NCBI RefSeq assembly: GCF_029203305.1
Contig: NC_089461.1
Location: 1,550,001-1,614,000, forward strand
Direction of reading: 5' to 3'
DNA: 64,000 nucleotides
Source of the DNA: Yamadazyma tenuis
Taxonomy: Eukaryota; Ascomycota; Pichiomycetes; Serinales; Debaryomycetaceae
Part shown: positions 47,166 through 58,800 of the stretch, piece by piece
How positions within the stretch are numbered: position 1 is the stretch's first letter
Layout of the letters: each line of letters opens with the position of its first letter
Notes under the pieces: generated by a model
The model's input: the letters and a program-made list of their open reading frames with translations, nothing else
Database searches by the model: none
What the model was told of the DNA's origin: nothing
Made by a program: the position numbers and the translations under genes

Positions 47166-50100
47166 ATGAATGCATCCAGGAAGCGGTCTATTAGTCCCCA
47201 CAGCATGGACCATCCTCCCGTGCAGCCTAGCAAGTTTAAGAAAATCTGGTCGTTCTTCACGTCTGCAGACAATAAGAACCGAGAAAAACAAGTGAAGTTC
47301 AAATCAAGCTATGAAACTGATATATCTACCGCCGACAAGGTCCCCTACGTTCAATCACACTATGAAGATAGCTACTACAACAACAGTGATATAATATCTG
47401 ACAAAAGAAGGAAGATATCCATCCAGCAAACCAATGAATTGAGAGGATACATCCCTCGTTCCTCCGTCGACCATAGCAAGACTATCAGTAACTACGGGAA
47501 TTATTTGAGTAAATTACAAGAAGAAAATAACGAATCAGAGGCTAATCTAGAACGAAGAGCCACTATAATACCCGAAGATTCTATTGATGAAGGTGAACGA
47601 TTCAATTCCCCTATTCCTGATATGAACGAAGTAAGACGACAATCGATGCAAATGATCAACAACCTTGAGAACAATGGTGCTTTGGAGCGGTTCGTAAATG
47701 ATGTTGATACTACCCCCGAAGAAGAATCTGACACTGAATCTTTTCAACGTGAGTTTGCTCCTTTGTATACAGACGACGAAGGTAACTTAGTCAGACCCCC
47801 ATTCATTAACCTTGCCCCCAGAGAAAGGTATAAATTGTTACAACTCAAGAGATCAATTGAAACATCTCGTGAGTTGCAGTTGAGGCTCAAGTATATGGTG
47901 AACCCCAATGAGACCAGGTCAATATTACTCGATAATAATAAGGTGGAAACATCTACACAAACTCAGGATGCCAACTATTTGAAGAAAAGATTGCATTTTA
48001 ATGATTTCCAGAAATCGTACACCAATACTGGTCCCGCAACTAAGAAGCAAAGACCTGCAGCTGTGTTTTCTGGTGAGTTTTTCTATGACATAGAGGACGA
48101 AGAACCGAAACAAAGTCAAGCCAACAAGTTCAATGGATACTTAGGAAATGTCAGTAAGCCCAAATTTAAGTCCGATAAGGGTTCTGGAAGGAGAGAATTC
48201 ACCCAGGATACTCAGGTTTCCTTAGACTCTGAGTATGTTTCGAAGTCGGAAAAGATATCGGATATAATCAAGTTGAAAGAGAGCAAGGTGAACAAGAAAT
48301 CAGCAGTGGAACCCAGTCTGGGTTTCAAGTTTTCAATCAACAAGGATGACATCAATGACATTATCAACAAACGGAAAGAGGGTTACAATCTTCTCAGTAA
48401 TACTGTTGGGCAGAAAGGAGTAAAGTTTGCTTTGAATGGTTCTGCTGCTCCAGCTTCTACTCCCAAAGCACCATCTGAAGAGTCGGAATTGAAGATAACT
48501 CCAAAATTCAACTTTGGTGGAACGTCAAATACTGCTCCTCCTACCAAATCACCTTCCTTGGGGCAGTCTGAAAAGAAAACCGGGTTCACCTTTGGGGCAA
48601 GCTCAGCAGCTCAAAGGCCAGCTTCTGCTACCAATGAAGTTGAAGAAGAACCAAGGAGAAAAAGAAGAATTCCTTCATCATCTGCAGAGGCAGACGACAA
48701 ATCCCAATCTACCATACCAACGAAAGGTGGAGATTTTAAGTTTGGTACAGGTGAGACTTCCACCAAGCCTACGTCTTCTGATAAACCTGACGGTGCTCTA
48801 AAATTCAGTTTCGGTGATTCGAATTCAAGTAAACTGGAGAAACCAGCATTCAGTTTTGGTGCTTCTGAGAAGAAGGACACCCCAGGTTTCTCTCTTGGTG
48901 CCTCATCGCAGGCTTCTAAACCTAGTTTCAACTTTGGGTCTCTTCCACAAAAGAATGAGAAAACTGCCAACATTGGCCCTAATGCTTATGAAAACAAGGA
49001 CGCAGTACCCAAGTTTGGTCTTGGTTCTACTGGGACAAAGGATGAAGCTCCTAAGTTTAGTTTTGGATCAACTACGAGCGAGAAAAAAGATGAAACTCTA
49101 AAGATTAGCTTGAGTTCAGAAAAGAAAGACGAATCTCCGAAGTTCATTTTTGGATCTTCTGAAAAGAAAGATGGACCTCCTAAATTTAGTTTTGCTGCTG
49201 AAAACAAAGAGGCAACCCCAAATCCCGGCTTTGGAAAAGTCCCAAGTGAGAAAAAGGCAGAAGCTCCAAAGTTTTCCTTTGGTCAGGCGGCTCCTCCCGC
49301 TACATCGTCTACGTTCAGTTTTGGTCCTGGTCCTGGTACGGTTGACCCAAAAGATTCTGACCCCAAATCCATATTCGGTGCCAGTTCTTCTAATTCCATT
49401 TCTTCGGCTGCAGACAAAAAGGAAAGCACTTCAAATTTCACTTTTGGCGCTGGAGCCTCCAAAACTGTCACCCCAAGTGCATCTGTTACAGCTACTATTG
49501 GGTCTGACAAGCCAGAAACCACCCCTGGATTCCAATTTGGTGGAGCGACCGAAAACAAGCAAAGCACACCATTTGCATTATCTGGAGTCGCTAGTGCCGA
49601 CAAAAAAGAACAATCACCATCTACTTTTGGAGCCAATCCTAGTGGAACTGCTACATCTAGCTTCAATTTCGGTGCAACTACAAAGCCTACTGTAAGTGCT
49701 ACACCTTCAGTTGGCAATGCCGAAGACAGAAAGTCACCTTTCAACTTTGGATCTACTCAAAAGCCTTCATTCAATTTCGGCAGTTCACAAATCCCAACGC
49801 TTACACCCAGCTCAGCAGCTTTGAACCCTCTTGGTGGCTCTACTAATCAAGTTCCAACCTCAACCTCGCCGTTTCAGTTTGGATCTGTGGAAAAGCCCTC
49901 ATTAGCTGGAGCGGCTACGTCTTTTTCAGGAGGCTTTGCTAATGGTATTACGCCTGTTAAGCCTGTCATTCCAAACTCTATATTCGGAAACAGAGAAGGT
50001 ACGCCTGGCCAATTCAACTCAGGTGGTAGTAGAGGTACTACTCCAGAAATTGGATTTGGTGCTCAGCAGAACTTTCAAGGTGCCGGTGCCATGGGGATGC

Positions 50101-50258
50101 CAATCAACTCATACCCCGGTTTCAACCCTTCCATGACCCCTTCGAACATGAATATGAATTTCGGTGCACCTGATGGTCTTACCCCCGTTAATCCATTGAA
50201 CAATCCGGCCAATAGACCCAACCGTAAGTTCGCCAAAATGAGGAAGAGAAGGACGTAG
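47166..50258 (+). CDS. NUP1: FG-repeat nucleoporin of the nuclear basket (Nup1-like)
   Basis: The 1030-residue protein has an amphipathic-helix motif near its N-terminus (SKFKKIWSFFTSAD, about 22-35), as in Nup1/Nup60/Nup153, which binds the inner nuclear membrane. From about residue 440 to 990 it carries more than 20 FG repeats, mainly FSFG, FTFG, FNFG and FQFG, spaced by charged Lys/Glu/Asp/Ser linkers. It ends with a basic segment (NRPNRKFAKMRKRRT) resembling the Nup1 C-terminus that binds importin beta. Nup1 fits best because of the FxFG repeats plus basic end. Nup2 is excluded by the lack of a Ran-binding domain. Nup60 is shorter. Confidence 0.8.
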   Translation: MNASRKRSISPHSMDHPPVQPSKFKKIWSFFTSADNKNREKQVKFKSSYETDISTADKVPYVQSHYEDSYYNNSDIISDKRRKISIQQTNELRGYIPRSSVDHSKTISNYGNYLSKLQEENNESEANLERRATIIPEDSIDEGERFNSPIPDMNEVRRQSMQMINNLENNGALERFVNDVDTTPEEESDTESFQREFAPLYTDDEGNLVRPPFINLAPRERYKLLQLKRSIETSRELQLRLKYMVNPNETRSILLDNNKVETSTQTQDANYLKKRLHFNDFQKSYTNTGPATKKQRPAAVFSGEFFYDIEDEEPKQSQANKFNGYLGNVSKPKFKSDKGSGRREFTQDTQVSLDSEYVSKSEKISDIIKLKESKVNKKSAVEPSLGFKFSINKDDINDIINKRKEGYNLLSNTVGQKGVKFALNGSAAPASTPKAPSEESELKITPKFNFGGTSNTAPPTKSPSLGQSEKKTGFTFGASSAAQRPASATNEVEEEPRRKRRIPSSSAEADDKSQSTIPTKGGDFKFGTGETSTKPTSSDKPDGALKFSFGDSNSSKLEKPAFSFGASEKKDTPGFSLGASSQASKPSFNFGSLPQKNEKTANIGPNAYENKDAVPKFGLGSTGTKDEAPKFSFGSTTSEKKDETLKISLSSEKKDESPKFIFGSSEKKDGPPKFSFAAENKEATPNPGFGKVPSEKKAEAPKFSFGQAAPPATSSTFSFGPGPGTVDPKDSDPKSIFGASSSNSISSAADKKESTSNFTFGAGASKTVTPSASVTATIGSDKPETTPGFQFGGATENKQSTPFALSGVASADKKEQSPSTFGANPSGTATSSFNFGATTKPTVSATPSVGNAEDRKSPFNFGSTQKPSFNFGSSQIPTLTPSSAALNPLGGSTNQVPTSTSPFQFGSVEKPSLAGAATSFSGGFANGITPVKPVIPNSIFGNREGTPGQFNSGGSRGTTPEIGFGAQQNFQGAGAMGMPINSYPGFNPSMTPSNMNMNFGAPDGLTPVNPLNNPANRPNRKFAKMRKRRT
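48500..50150 (+). repeat. FG-repeat coding region of the nucleoporin
   Basis: Degenerate repeats encode FxFG cores separated by about 12-30 residues of KKDE- and PS-rich linkers. The DNA is diverged between copies, so the repeat is best seen at protein level. Confidence 0.8.
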
Positions 50259-50484
50259 GCATCCAAAGATCAATATAATGATCTTTCTTGTACTATTATT
50301 TAGCATTATTACATGATTAAATGTATAACATAATCATAAGCAATCTTTAGTTTGAATAATCATCTCCGCAAAATCGACAAATTCATGTGGAAAACTCAAA
50401 GCGTGAAAAATAGCTTTTTGGTAGGTATTTAAGAGGAGTTAATTTTTGTTTTTTCAACACCTTGAAATTAATTAAGTGGTAATC

Positions 50485-52182
50485 ATGTCAAGTGGACATC
50501 ATGCTGGTGAAAAGCCAGGTAGAATCCAGAGTATCAATGCCGATCAGGAAATTGTCTTGAAACAAGTCTGGGCCTATATTTTCAGATTCTTTGGCTATCA
50601 ACTTGAAATTGATGATGAGGACTTGGCTTACAAGGAATGTTTCGTCAGCTCCACTCGGTGTACTCAATTGACTGATTCTGGATTTGGTGGGTTGAATTAT
50701 GGGTTGGTCAGAACCGGCACCAAAGATTCAACCACCTCTTCCCATATTTCCCATAAGACCAGCGCCTCCACTTACAGCACCTTGAACAAAAAGAAGAAGC
50801 TGGGTATTTTGAAGAGGGGAGGCAACAAGAAAATCGAAGTGCAAGAGGTGAGAGCACCTGCCACATCCAAGAGAATGAAATACATTCAATCCAACTCGTC
50901 TTTTGAAAAGTACACTGGAATTGCAATTGATCCAAAGGTTGCCTATGTGTATAACAATTTCTACAAGTCAACTTTTGAAAATAGCGAAGACTACATGAGT
51001 GACAACGAAGACTACGGCGAAGTTGATGATGATGATGTTTCGATCAGCTCTTTCTTCACCGCTGAGACATATGTTGATGAACCTGATATGAAGGCGTTTG
51101 TGTCAGCTGTGGCGTCGTCAATGAATAAGAGTGCCTCAGCTTCTTATCTAGTAGAAGAAATCAAGGTGAAGCCCAACACTTCTCTCGTCTCTGGAATCAA
51201 CAAGTATGATCCTAAAAGGTTACACCCAGGTGTTTTCGGTTCTTTGAGAAACGATGCCTTTGACAACTACATCTTGAGATTTGTCAGAGCTAGAAAGTTC
51301 AAAACCGAAGATTCAATGCACATGATTTTCAAGGCCTTGGACTGGAGAACTTCGGAAGACTATAGGCCAAATGAGTGGGAAAACGAAGGGGATGCCCCCT
51401 CCTACTTGTCAGGTAAAAATCCAGGTTTTATCAGGAACTACACCTCTCAGAAGTCGTTTGTCAGGGGACATGATAAGGAAAGAAGTCCAATTTTCTTCTT
51501 TTTTGCCAAGAAGCATTTGATTTCTGAGTCACCATTGGCTGACACACAAAGATTTGCTGTTTGTACCATTGAAAGTTGTCGGTTGTTCTTAAGGGATATT
51601 ACTGATTCGGTTGACACCTGTTCTATTGTATTTGATTTGACTGGATTCTCCTTGAAGAATGCTGATTACAATGCTATCAAGTTTTTGGCTGAGGTTTTTG
51701 AAGCTTATTACCCTGAATGTTTGGGTAAAGTGTTAATTTTCAATGCTCCATGGATCTTTTCAACTGTGTGGAATGTTATTAAGAATTGGTTAGACCCTGT
51801 TGTTGCATCCAAAATTCATTTTGCGAAAGATTTCAAGGAGTTGAACAAGTTCATCGACAGAGAATGGATTCCTAAGTCTATGGGAGGTGACGACGATTAT
51901 GATGGAGAGTACCCAGTTCCAACTGAAAGAGATGGACACTTTATGAAGCAGAGAGATGGAGATTTCTCAAGGTTGATGAGGAAAAGAGATGAAGTGATAT
52001 TGAAGTTTTTATCCACTACAAAGAAATGGATTGAGGCTACCGACCCGGAAATAAGTGACAAATACTTGCAAGATAAGATCAATTTGTGTGGAGAGTTGGC
52101 TTATACTTACATCCAGTTAGATCCATACCTTAGGTACCCAGGTTTCTATGATAGAAATGGACTGTTGCAAGTTTCCTGCTAA
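50485..52182 (+). CDS. Sec14-like (CRAL-TRIO) lipid-transfer protein, CSR1-related
   Basis: I start at the ATG at 50485 (565 residues), as the frame before it begins with GTG. The N-terminal part is hydrophilic with an acidic Asp/Glu run near residues 170-185. The CRAL-TRIO N-terminal helix bundle (FDNYILRFVRARKFKTEDSM, near 260-280) and the lipid-binding domain follow: SPIFFFFAKKH, CSIVFDLTGFSLKNADY, AEVFEAYYPECLGKVLIFNAPWIF and WNVIKNWLDPVVASKIHF (about 330-455). These are classic Sec14 family blocks. The arrangement, with a long N-terminal extension, is like CSR1/SFH2 and S. pombe Csr1-type proteins. The lipid ligand is unknown. It has a Pfam-typical end and no membrane anchor. Confidence 0.82.
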   Translation: MSSGHHAGEKPGRIQSINADQEIVLKQVWAYIFRFFGYQLEIDDEDLAYKECFVSSTRCTQLTDSGFGGLNYGLVRTGTKDSTTSSHISHKTSASTYSTLNKKKKLGILKRGGNKKIEVQEVRAPATSKRMKYIQSNSSFEKYTGIAIDPKVAYVYNNFYKSTFENSEDYMSDNEDYGEVDDDDVSISSFFTAETYVDEPDMKAFVSAVASSMNKSASASYLVEEIKVKPNTSLVSGINKYDPKRLHPGVFGSLRNDAFDNYILRFVRARKFKTEDSMHMIFKALDWRTSEDYRPNEWENEGDAPSYLSGKNPGFIRNYTSQKSFVRGHDKERSPIFFFFAKKHLISESPLADTQRFAVCTIESCRLFLRDITDSVDTCSIVFDLTGFSLKNADYNAIKFLAEVFEAYYPECLGKVLIFNAPWIFSTVWNVIKNWLDPVVASKIHFAKDFKELNKFIDREWIPKSMGGDDDYDGEYPVPTERDGHFMKQRDGDFSRLMRKRDEVILKFLSTTKKWIEATDPEISDKYLQDKINLCGELAYTYIQLDPYLRYPGFYDRNGLLQVSC

Positions 52183-52911
52183 ACGGCTCAGCTCCAATTA
52201 TTTTTAACCATGTATTTTTTATTGAATCCCCACAATACACACTTTATGTTTGTTGGCTTTTTACTAGATAATCACATTTCAATCAAGGTTTTGGGGTCCC
52301 TCAATAATTTCCACTTTAGGAAATCAAAAAGTAGAAGAGGATGTACCAGGAGATCAGGGACAGATTAAACTTGGGAATGCACCTACTGTGTCTCGAGAAC
52401 AGTGGCTGTGAGTGTAGTGTTGATGTAGACTTAGGTCATAAGAATTTGTTCTCTTTTATCATCATCAATAATATAGAATTTGCGAAAATCATAGTAACTG
52501 GATAATTAGAACCAGCTTATGAAAATTCCTTTAGAAATCTCCAAAAAATACGGATGATTAGCATTCATATTAAGCTCCCCACCAATAACTAATAGGATAC
52601 CCATCCTTCCATTAAAGTGCTTATTATTCTAAAGAATTACTGGTATATTCAACGGTCGTGTAGAGTCATTATGTTTCTATTGCATAGATCTGGTGTAGTG
52701 CTGATGGCATACTACTACAGACCTACCATCACAAGTGACCCTCGATAAATAATTATGAAGCTAACACCTACACCTTTCACGTCAAAAATGAATTGAATCA
52801 ATCAAACATTATTGCTGGCTCTTCGCCTTACCTTAAAGGCCGATCGCTTACAGAAACCGCGAATTTTTTGATTAAGAGACAAACTTCAAAATATAATATT
52901 CACCATAAATT
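52183..52911. promoter_or_regulatory. Intergenic region upstream of CTI6
   Basis: These 729 AT-rich bp hold the 3' flank of the Sec14-like gene and the CTI6 promoter. I found no open frame, tRNA or convincing snoRNA boxes. AATTTTTTG lies about 45 bp before the CTI6 ATG. Confidence 0.45.
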
Positions 52912-54054
52912 ATGTCACGAAGATCCACTAGAAGGAATTATAGTGAGCGAGTTGGTTCTCAGACCGAAGACGAGGTGGTAGATGGCACACAACTTACACT
53001 TCTACCCAATGGAGATGACGACGAAGTAGATGAAGAAGATGAACTAGAGGTGACCAGATGCGTATGTGGGAACGATGATTTAAATTCGGACACCATTAAC
53101 CCAGCAATGGCAAGCTTGTTGCAGGCTGAGTATCAAATAAAGGTTGATCAGGGTTTATTTATCCAGTGTGATAAATGTTCAGTCTGGCAACATGGATACT
53201 GTGTTGGGTTATTCACTAATGATGATGTGCCTGATAAGTATTGGTGTGAGCTATGTAAACCAGACTTACACATATTTATTCACGAGTCCAGTGACAGTAA
53301 CAGAACCCTATACAGACCCGTGAATGAAAAACGGAAGAAGCTCATTGCCGAGAATGACAAGTTCACCAAAAGAAAATTCACGAGGAAAGATAGAAGAAGT
53401 TACGATTATGATGAGCAACTTCAGAAAGCATTAAGAGAAAGTGCCAAAGAAAGTGGGATACCAATTGAGGAACAGACGAGAAGGAATGAACGATCAAGAG
53501 AATCCAGTTCCAAAGAGTCAAAATCTGATACTGAAAGCCCCACCCAAATCCCTGTTAAAGATGAAAAGCCTAATGAAATCCACGAAGACGAGACCAATAA
53601 TGAAATAGGTGATGAAGAAGATGAGGTTGAAGGCGAAGAAGAAGGTGAAGAGGATGATGAGAATTCTGAAATAAAGAAGGAGGCAGCCAAGAAGAAATCC
53701 TTAAAGAGAGCTAAAAGAAAAGAGGGTAGCAGAGCTAAACCTAAGAAACAAAAGACTGATTCCAACAATAGCAATGGTTCAGGCTTGTCGAAAGAAGAGT
53801 TGATCAACCAATCCTCCAAACCAAGATTTGTCAATGATAAATCAAGCATATATGAATTAAGGAAAAGAATCAGTGCCATATTAGAATGGTTAAGCAGATC
53901 ACAATTAGAACTCGGAGACGAAAAAGAATTGAAGAGTAGCATGACTAATGATGTTACGTTGATTGAAAATTACGAAGAGAACTTGGGCTTAATGCAATCG
54001 TTGACTGTCAAGATTTTGAATTGGGAAGAAAAGTATGGAAAGTATGCTCCTTAA
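52912..54054 (+). CDS. CTI6: PHD-finger subunit of the Rpd3L histone deacetylase complex
   Basis: Cti6 belongs to Rpd3L and reads H3K4 methylation; in yeast it also relieves Cyc8-Tup1 repression under iron limitation. The 380-residue protein has an acidic start, then one PHD finger: CVCGN (Cys50/Cys52), FIQCDKCSVWQHGYCVG and YWCELCKPD, the full Cys4-His-Cys3 set. The block DLHIFIHESSDSNRTLYRPV after the finger is typical of Cti6. The middle is highly charged (Glu/Asp then Lys/Arg runs; probable nuclear localisation signal). The C-terminus (KSSIYELRKRISAILEWLSRSQ) forms a helix. Yeast Cti6 is longer (506). It converges on VPS45 (54 bp between stops). Confidence 0.92.
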   Translation: MSRRSTRRNYSERVGSQTEDEVVDGTQLTLLPNGDDDEVDEEDELEVTRCVCGNDDLNSDTINPAMASLLQAEYQIKVDQGLFIQCDKCSVWQHGYCVGLFTNDDVPDKYWCELCKPDLHIFIHESSDSNRTLYRPVNEKRKKLIAENDKFTKRKFTRKDRRSYDYDEQLQKALRESAKESGIPIEEQTRRNERSRESSSKESKSDTESPTQIPVKDEKPNEIHEDETNNEIGDEEDEVEGEEEGEEDDENSEIKKEAAKKKSLKRAKRKEGSRAKPKKQKTDSNNSNGSGLSKEELINQSSKPRFVNDKSSIYELRKRISAILEWLSRSQLELGDEKELKSSMTNDVTLIENYEENLGLMQSLTVKILNWEEKYGKYAP

Positions 54055-54108
54055 TCATAATCTTAATATAGACACAATATTTGTTAGATTTTGTTGATGA
54101 AATGTATA

Positions 54109-55728
54109 TTAGTTGATAAAATCATAAAGCTCTTCGAGCCATTCATTACTGTTTATGATCTTGTCACTTCCAATAATCAAATTGAATCTCCTGTTTGTGT
54201 CGTTGAAGTCCCTGACAATTTTTGCTTCTTCATAGGTAACACCATTTTTGAAATAAATGATCACATCTTGAACTATATTTGACTCCTTCAAAGTATCGGG
54301 CACCAAAGTATTCAAACCATGGCCATTACCATCTGCACGCAACAAAAGAAAGTCATTCAAGAAATCTTTGAGTGGTGGATTATACTGCAAGAATATGTTA
54401 TCAATTTCGTTAGTATTACTGAAATTCTTGAAGAACTTCTTGAAGTTGTTCTCTTCCTCTTGCTTGGGATGCTTTATCTTGCTGCTGAAACTTTTGCTGA
54501 AGTTGTTTAAAAGTTTCAACTGAACCAACGAAGGTTCATTCAATAAGCTCACAAACCTTCCTATATGATCACCACTAAACCTAATTGAATAAAGTAGGAT
54601 TAATTTTATTTTATGATTCATGCTCACAGAATCGTTAGACAATATTCTGATTAAGCTATTTTCCACATTAATCTTCGTATCAAGATTGCAGATAATTGTT
54701 TGCTGTAACTCACTTATTTCCCACAAGTTTTGTTTTGAAATTTGTGCATCTAGCTCGGTTAAGACATTTAAATGCTTCATAATGTTACTCAGCTTCTTCT
54801 TGAAATCAGGTAGTCTGGTCAAGATCTTCTTCAACTCAACAAGGTTAGAAGTCTTAACATTTGCATTTGACTCTTTTTTGAATTTCTCTACCTTTGTTTG
54901 AAATAACTCTGTCAAATCACCATAGTTCAAATAAAGAGACTGGCTCAAGAAATCATCCAGTTGATCATCAAGTAGAATCTTTTCACCATTTATTTCAACG
55001 ATATTCTTATTAATTCCAATAAGCTCATGAATCATGGCTTGATAAGTCCATGGATTAATTAATGGGGTGATAGGATCATTGAACCTATCGAATAATAATA
55101 ATACCGGTACAGTATCATAGTTCAAGTTCTCAAACAAGTTGTTGTTTAGATTCGAGTTGATCTGATACAAGATTTCACTTGATAACTTCTTTAAACTTAA
55201 AGAGTTGTTTTCATACTGAATTATGGGGAATTTCTTAATGGAGAGCAATAAACTCACTAACTTGTTCGTTTCGTCAATAATTGAAGTAGAAGTTATAGTA
55301 AATAAGTTGGCATTGATAACCAAGTAATCTTGAAATAACTCCACAATGTTACTAACAACCTCAAACTTATCACTTTCTGCTATTCTTTCCAACTGGTTCT
55401 TGTTGATGATATTATTAAAGTACACCTTGTAATCATGAAAGTGAGGCGCTTGGAGCTCCTTGGTCAAAAACTCTATTGAATCAGTCACAGGCTTAATGTA
55501 CACGATACAATTCAAGTGTTTCATTTGATCCAACTGATGGAAGTTTTCTATGAGATCAATTAAGATGATATCTTGCAGTAAAAGTTGAGATTGACTGTAA
55601 CAGATGGATATGATGCTCATAGTAAACTTATCCACCAAAAGGACTCTTCCTTTGGCTTCATCAATATTGCTATCTTTGAATACCTTGTCGAAGTAGGTGT
55701 CATTCACCTTATATAAATTCATTGTCAT
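54109..55728 (-). CDS. VPS45: SM protein Vps45 (Golgi-to-endosome fusion)
   Basis: Vps45 is the Sec1/Munc18 protein that binds the syntaxin Tlg2 (and Pep12) for vesicle fusion at the trans-Golgi/early endosome. The 539-residue product (yeast 577) shows MNLYKVNDTYFDKV, RVLLVDKFTMSIIS, CIVYIKPVTDSIEFL, VYFNNIINKNQLERIAESD and the SM signature VPVLLLFDRFNDPITPLINPWTYQAMIHELIGI. A C-terminal DVIIYFKNGVTYEEAKIVRDFN block is present. ATGs at 55728 and 55722 are both possible; the second gives MNLY, as in yeast (MNLF). It is downstream of STE23 on the same strand with 123 bp between them. Confidence 0.94.
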   Translation of the reverse strand: MTMNLYKVNDTYFDKVFKDSNIDEAKGRVLLVDKFTMSIISICYSQSQLLLQDIILIDLIENFHQLDQMKHLNCIVYIKPVTDSIEFLTKELQAPHFHDYKVYFNNIINKNQLERIAESDKFEVVSNIVELFQDYLVINANLFTITSTSIIDETNKLVSLLLSIKKFPIIQYENNSLSLKKLSSEILYQINSNLNNNLFENLNYDTVPVLLLFDRFNDPITPLINPWTYQAMIHELIGINKNIVEINGEKILLDDQLDDFLSQSLYLNYGDLTELFQTKVEKFKKESNANVKTSNLVELKKILTRLPDFKKKLSNIMKHLNVLTELDAQISKQNLWEISELQQTIICNLDTKINVENSLIRILSNDSVSMNHKIKLILLYSIRFSGDHIGRFVSLLNEPSLVQLKLLNNFSKSFSSKIKHPKQEEENNFKKFFKNFSNTNEIDNIFLQYNPPLKDFLNDFLLLRADGNGHGLNTLVPDTLKESNIVQDVIIYFKNGVTYEEAKIVRDFNDTNRRFNLIIGSDKIINSNEWLEELYDFIN

Positions 55729-55851
55729 TGAGCTCACAACTGATTAAACTCTTCAAAGGTTGAGATCTTAACAAGTTATCCACAAAACAATAATCGGTTC
55801 CGCGTTGCTCTAAAAATGAGCTTAGCTATTATTCTAAAAGTTCTAAAAAAG

Positions 55852-58800
55852 TTATAAATGCAGTTCAGCGTAATGAAAGTTCGACATTGGCTCAACTGAG
55901 GCAGGAATCCCAGCTTTAGGGAAATCCTTGAACTCGTTGAACTTGATTCTTTTATCACTGAAATCTGGGAACCATTCTTCCATTTTAGTCTTGATTTCCT
56001 GCAATAAGTTCGCTTTAAAGTCAGAAGATTCATTCTTTTGCTTAGTCACGCTACCAACCAACTCTTCAATATTATCTTCATACCTTTCAATCAATTCAAT
56101 GATTTCAGAGTCACTAGAACCAATAATACTCTTCAATGCCACAAACTTGCTCTTGTGGGAATTGAGGTTCAATATAAACCTAGGAGCCTTGCTAGTAGAA
56201 GGTTCAATGAACTTGTTATAGAACTCAATAAGTTGATCTTGAGTTAAAGTCTCAATGTGATCAACCAATTTCTGGTTGGCCTTGAAATCGAAATGGCCAT
56301 CAGTGATAGAGTTCCAAAATTTGCTTGACTCTTCACCTAAGTTCTTCAATTTTATCAACTTCTTATCAATTAAAGTCTTCTTGTACTTTTCGAATTCGTC
56401 AGAAGTCATGTCAGCCAATTTGTCCTTCATCATAGAGAAGAAGTTTTCGATTCTTGATCTCAAGTAATTGGGAGACTTTTCAGATTGAACCAAAACTCTG
56501 TAACCCATATAGTTTCTCAAGATCCTGGTTCCAGAGAAAACAACGTATCCCAATTGCTCTTTAGTCCTAAGCTGGTTGAAACATGGTTCATGGAATATAG
56601 TTGATATTAACTCTGCAAGACTTCTTTGTTCATAATCGGTTGGTTTGCAAATCTTGACGAAGTAGTCAATAGACGAGTTCACATTTTCTACATCATCCAA
56701 ATCCAAGTCCACTATCACATTGACATCACTAGTGTGGCTTTGTAATTTGATCATTTTGTGAACATTGTTGAGGTTAGTGTCGAGCTTGGGAATGTCACTA
56801 AAACTCTTGCCAATCAAATCAACATATTTGTTTAATTGTTCCATGTTAAGATTACCTACCAACAAGGACTCAACAAACACATTACTGAATAAATCTTCCT
56901 TAATGAAGCTGGTCAAAGCCTCATAATTTATAGCCTCCAACACGGGAATCTTATCATTTGTCAAATACGTTCTCTCATTAACCATAGTCAAAAAGTTGGT
57001 GTTGATCTGCAAGTATGGAACCTCATATCCAAAGTTTTTGAAGTCTTGCAACAATTTGAACTTGATTAATTCGAACTTATTTACAGCTGGCTGGAAAGAA
57101 ATGATTTTAGCCAATACTTCCTTTAATAAGGTAAAAATCTTATCGTTATATCCGTTCAACTTCACAAGTATACCGTCCCTCCATTGGTTGACAGATAATG
57201 ACAATCCAACTGTAGAAGCGTAGTAGCTGATGTCGTTAAGCTCATCATCCAACAAGTCACAGAATAATTGAGTTTTAATTGAGGATTCAATACTGTCATT
57301 CGATTTAGGTAAATGCAAGAACAAATGAAGGATCAAGTTTGGCACATTGAACTGATCATCCTGTTTAAACCAAACTTGGAATTGATTATCATCTTTAATC
57401 AAGAACGGAGACTTCAAAGGTTCGGAATTGGGCATGTTCTTATTAAGGATCTCGAAGTTCTCTGGTATGAAAGGATTTTTCATTGGTAAATTGAAGTTTT
57501 CATTTAATGAGCAAGATTGGATTCTTTGGATCAACTTTTTATCAATATCATCATATTCATAGCTAGTTCCATACCACTTTTCCTTTTTGGTGAAACCGGA
57601 GAACGTTTTGGCTGAAACTTGAAGTCTCAAGTTTTCTAAGCATAAGAAGTTACCGAATTCAGTTATAACATCTGGATTGAATTTGGTCTTTGAAGTGTAA
57701 TTAAACATCCACTTGGAAGGAATATTTGACGCAAATTTGTATAAGCTATTACTCATCCGACTAACTGTTTGAGCGGCATTTTGCTTTTGCTTGAATCTAA
57801 AGTTGATTTCGTTGGTCTTTCTAATTTCATCGAATAACCATTCCTGTGGAGATAAGCTTTTGATCAACTTAAGATACTCAAAGATATTCACCACGATGTC
57901 CTCGTAGTTTTCTAATCCCTTCGGAGTCAACTCACATTCAATAACGAACAACGCAGAACCGGAGCATACTTTAGTGCTACCGCAACTCAAGGAGCTAATC
58001 AAACCCAACTCATTGAGATGATAGTAAATAGAACCTCTACTTTCGTGGCCAATCAAATGGCTGTAGTAACCAGCTGGTAAGTATTCCCAATTAGAATCCT
58101 GATCATCTGGAATCATAAAAGTTAACTCCATTTTGTTCGTATCCATAATAGATTTTGCCTTGGTACACTTGACCAAACTGTCTTCATTATAAACGACTTC
58201 ATTGTTGTAATCAGGTCTCTCTGGCAAGTGCTTGTTTGCGATGGAACTGAACTTTTCTATAGCAAACGCAGTCAACTCATCCAAGGACTCCTTTCCCAAT
58301 ATAACCAAATTCATCAAGTTAGAAGAATAGTTCTTATCATGGAAATCCAACAAAATTTCTCTAACATTTAGGCTCTTGGACAATGGCTCATCACCCAAAG
58401 TCACATGGTTTCCAGTGGAGAAATGGTTATAAGGATGCTTGGGATTGGAAGTCAGTTTTTCCAATTGGTAGAATCTCCACAAATCATTCTGCAAATTCTT
58501 CTTGTTTTCACTGTCAACAGCGTTTATTTCCCTGTCCTTGCAAGACTCGTCAAACAATGGCTCGATGAAAAACTGGGCAAATCTGTCCAAAGCTCCTTCC
58601 AAGTGACCAGAGTTGACTTCAAAATAGTAGTTTGTGTGCTCGAAAGATGTAAAAGCGTTAGAATGCCCACCATGGTTGGACAAATATGAAGCATACTCAT
58701 TTTCCAGTGGGTACTTCTTCGTACCCATGAACAACAAGTGTTCACAGAAATGGGCCAAGCCTGGGATTTCAAAGTCCTTGTCTTTGTAAGAACCAACGAA

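Noticed and set aside
48611..49744. Several antisense frames inside the nucleoporin gene
   Set aside because: They are by-products of FG-repeat codon composition, lack conserved domains and lie inside a well supported gene.
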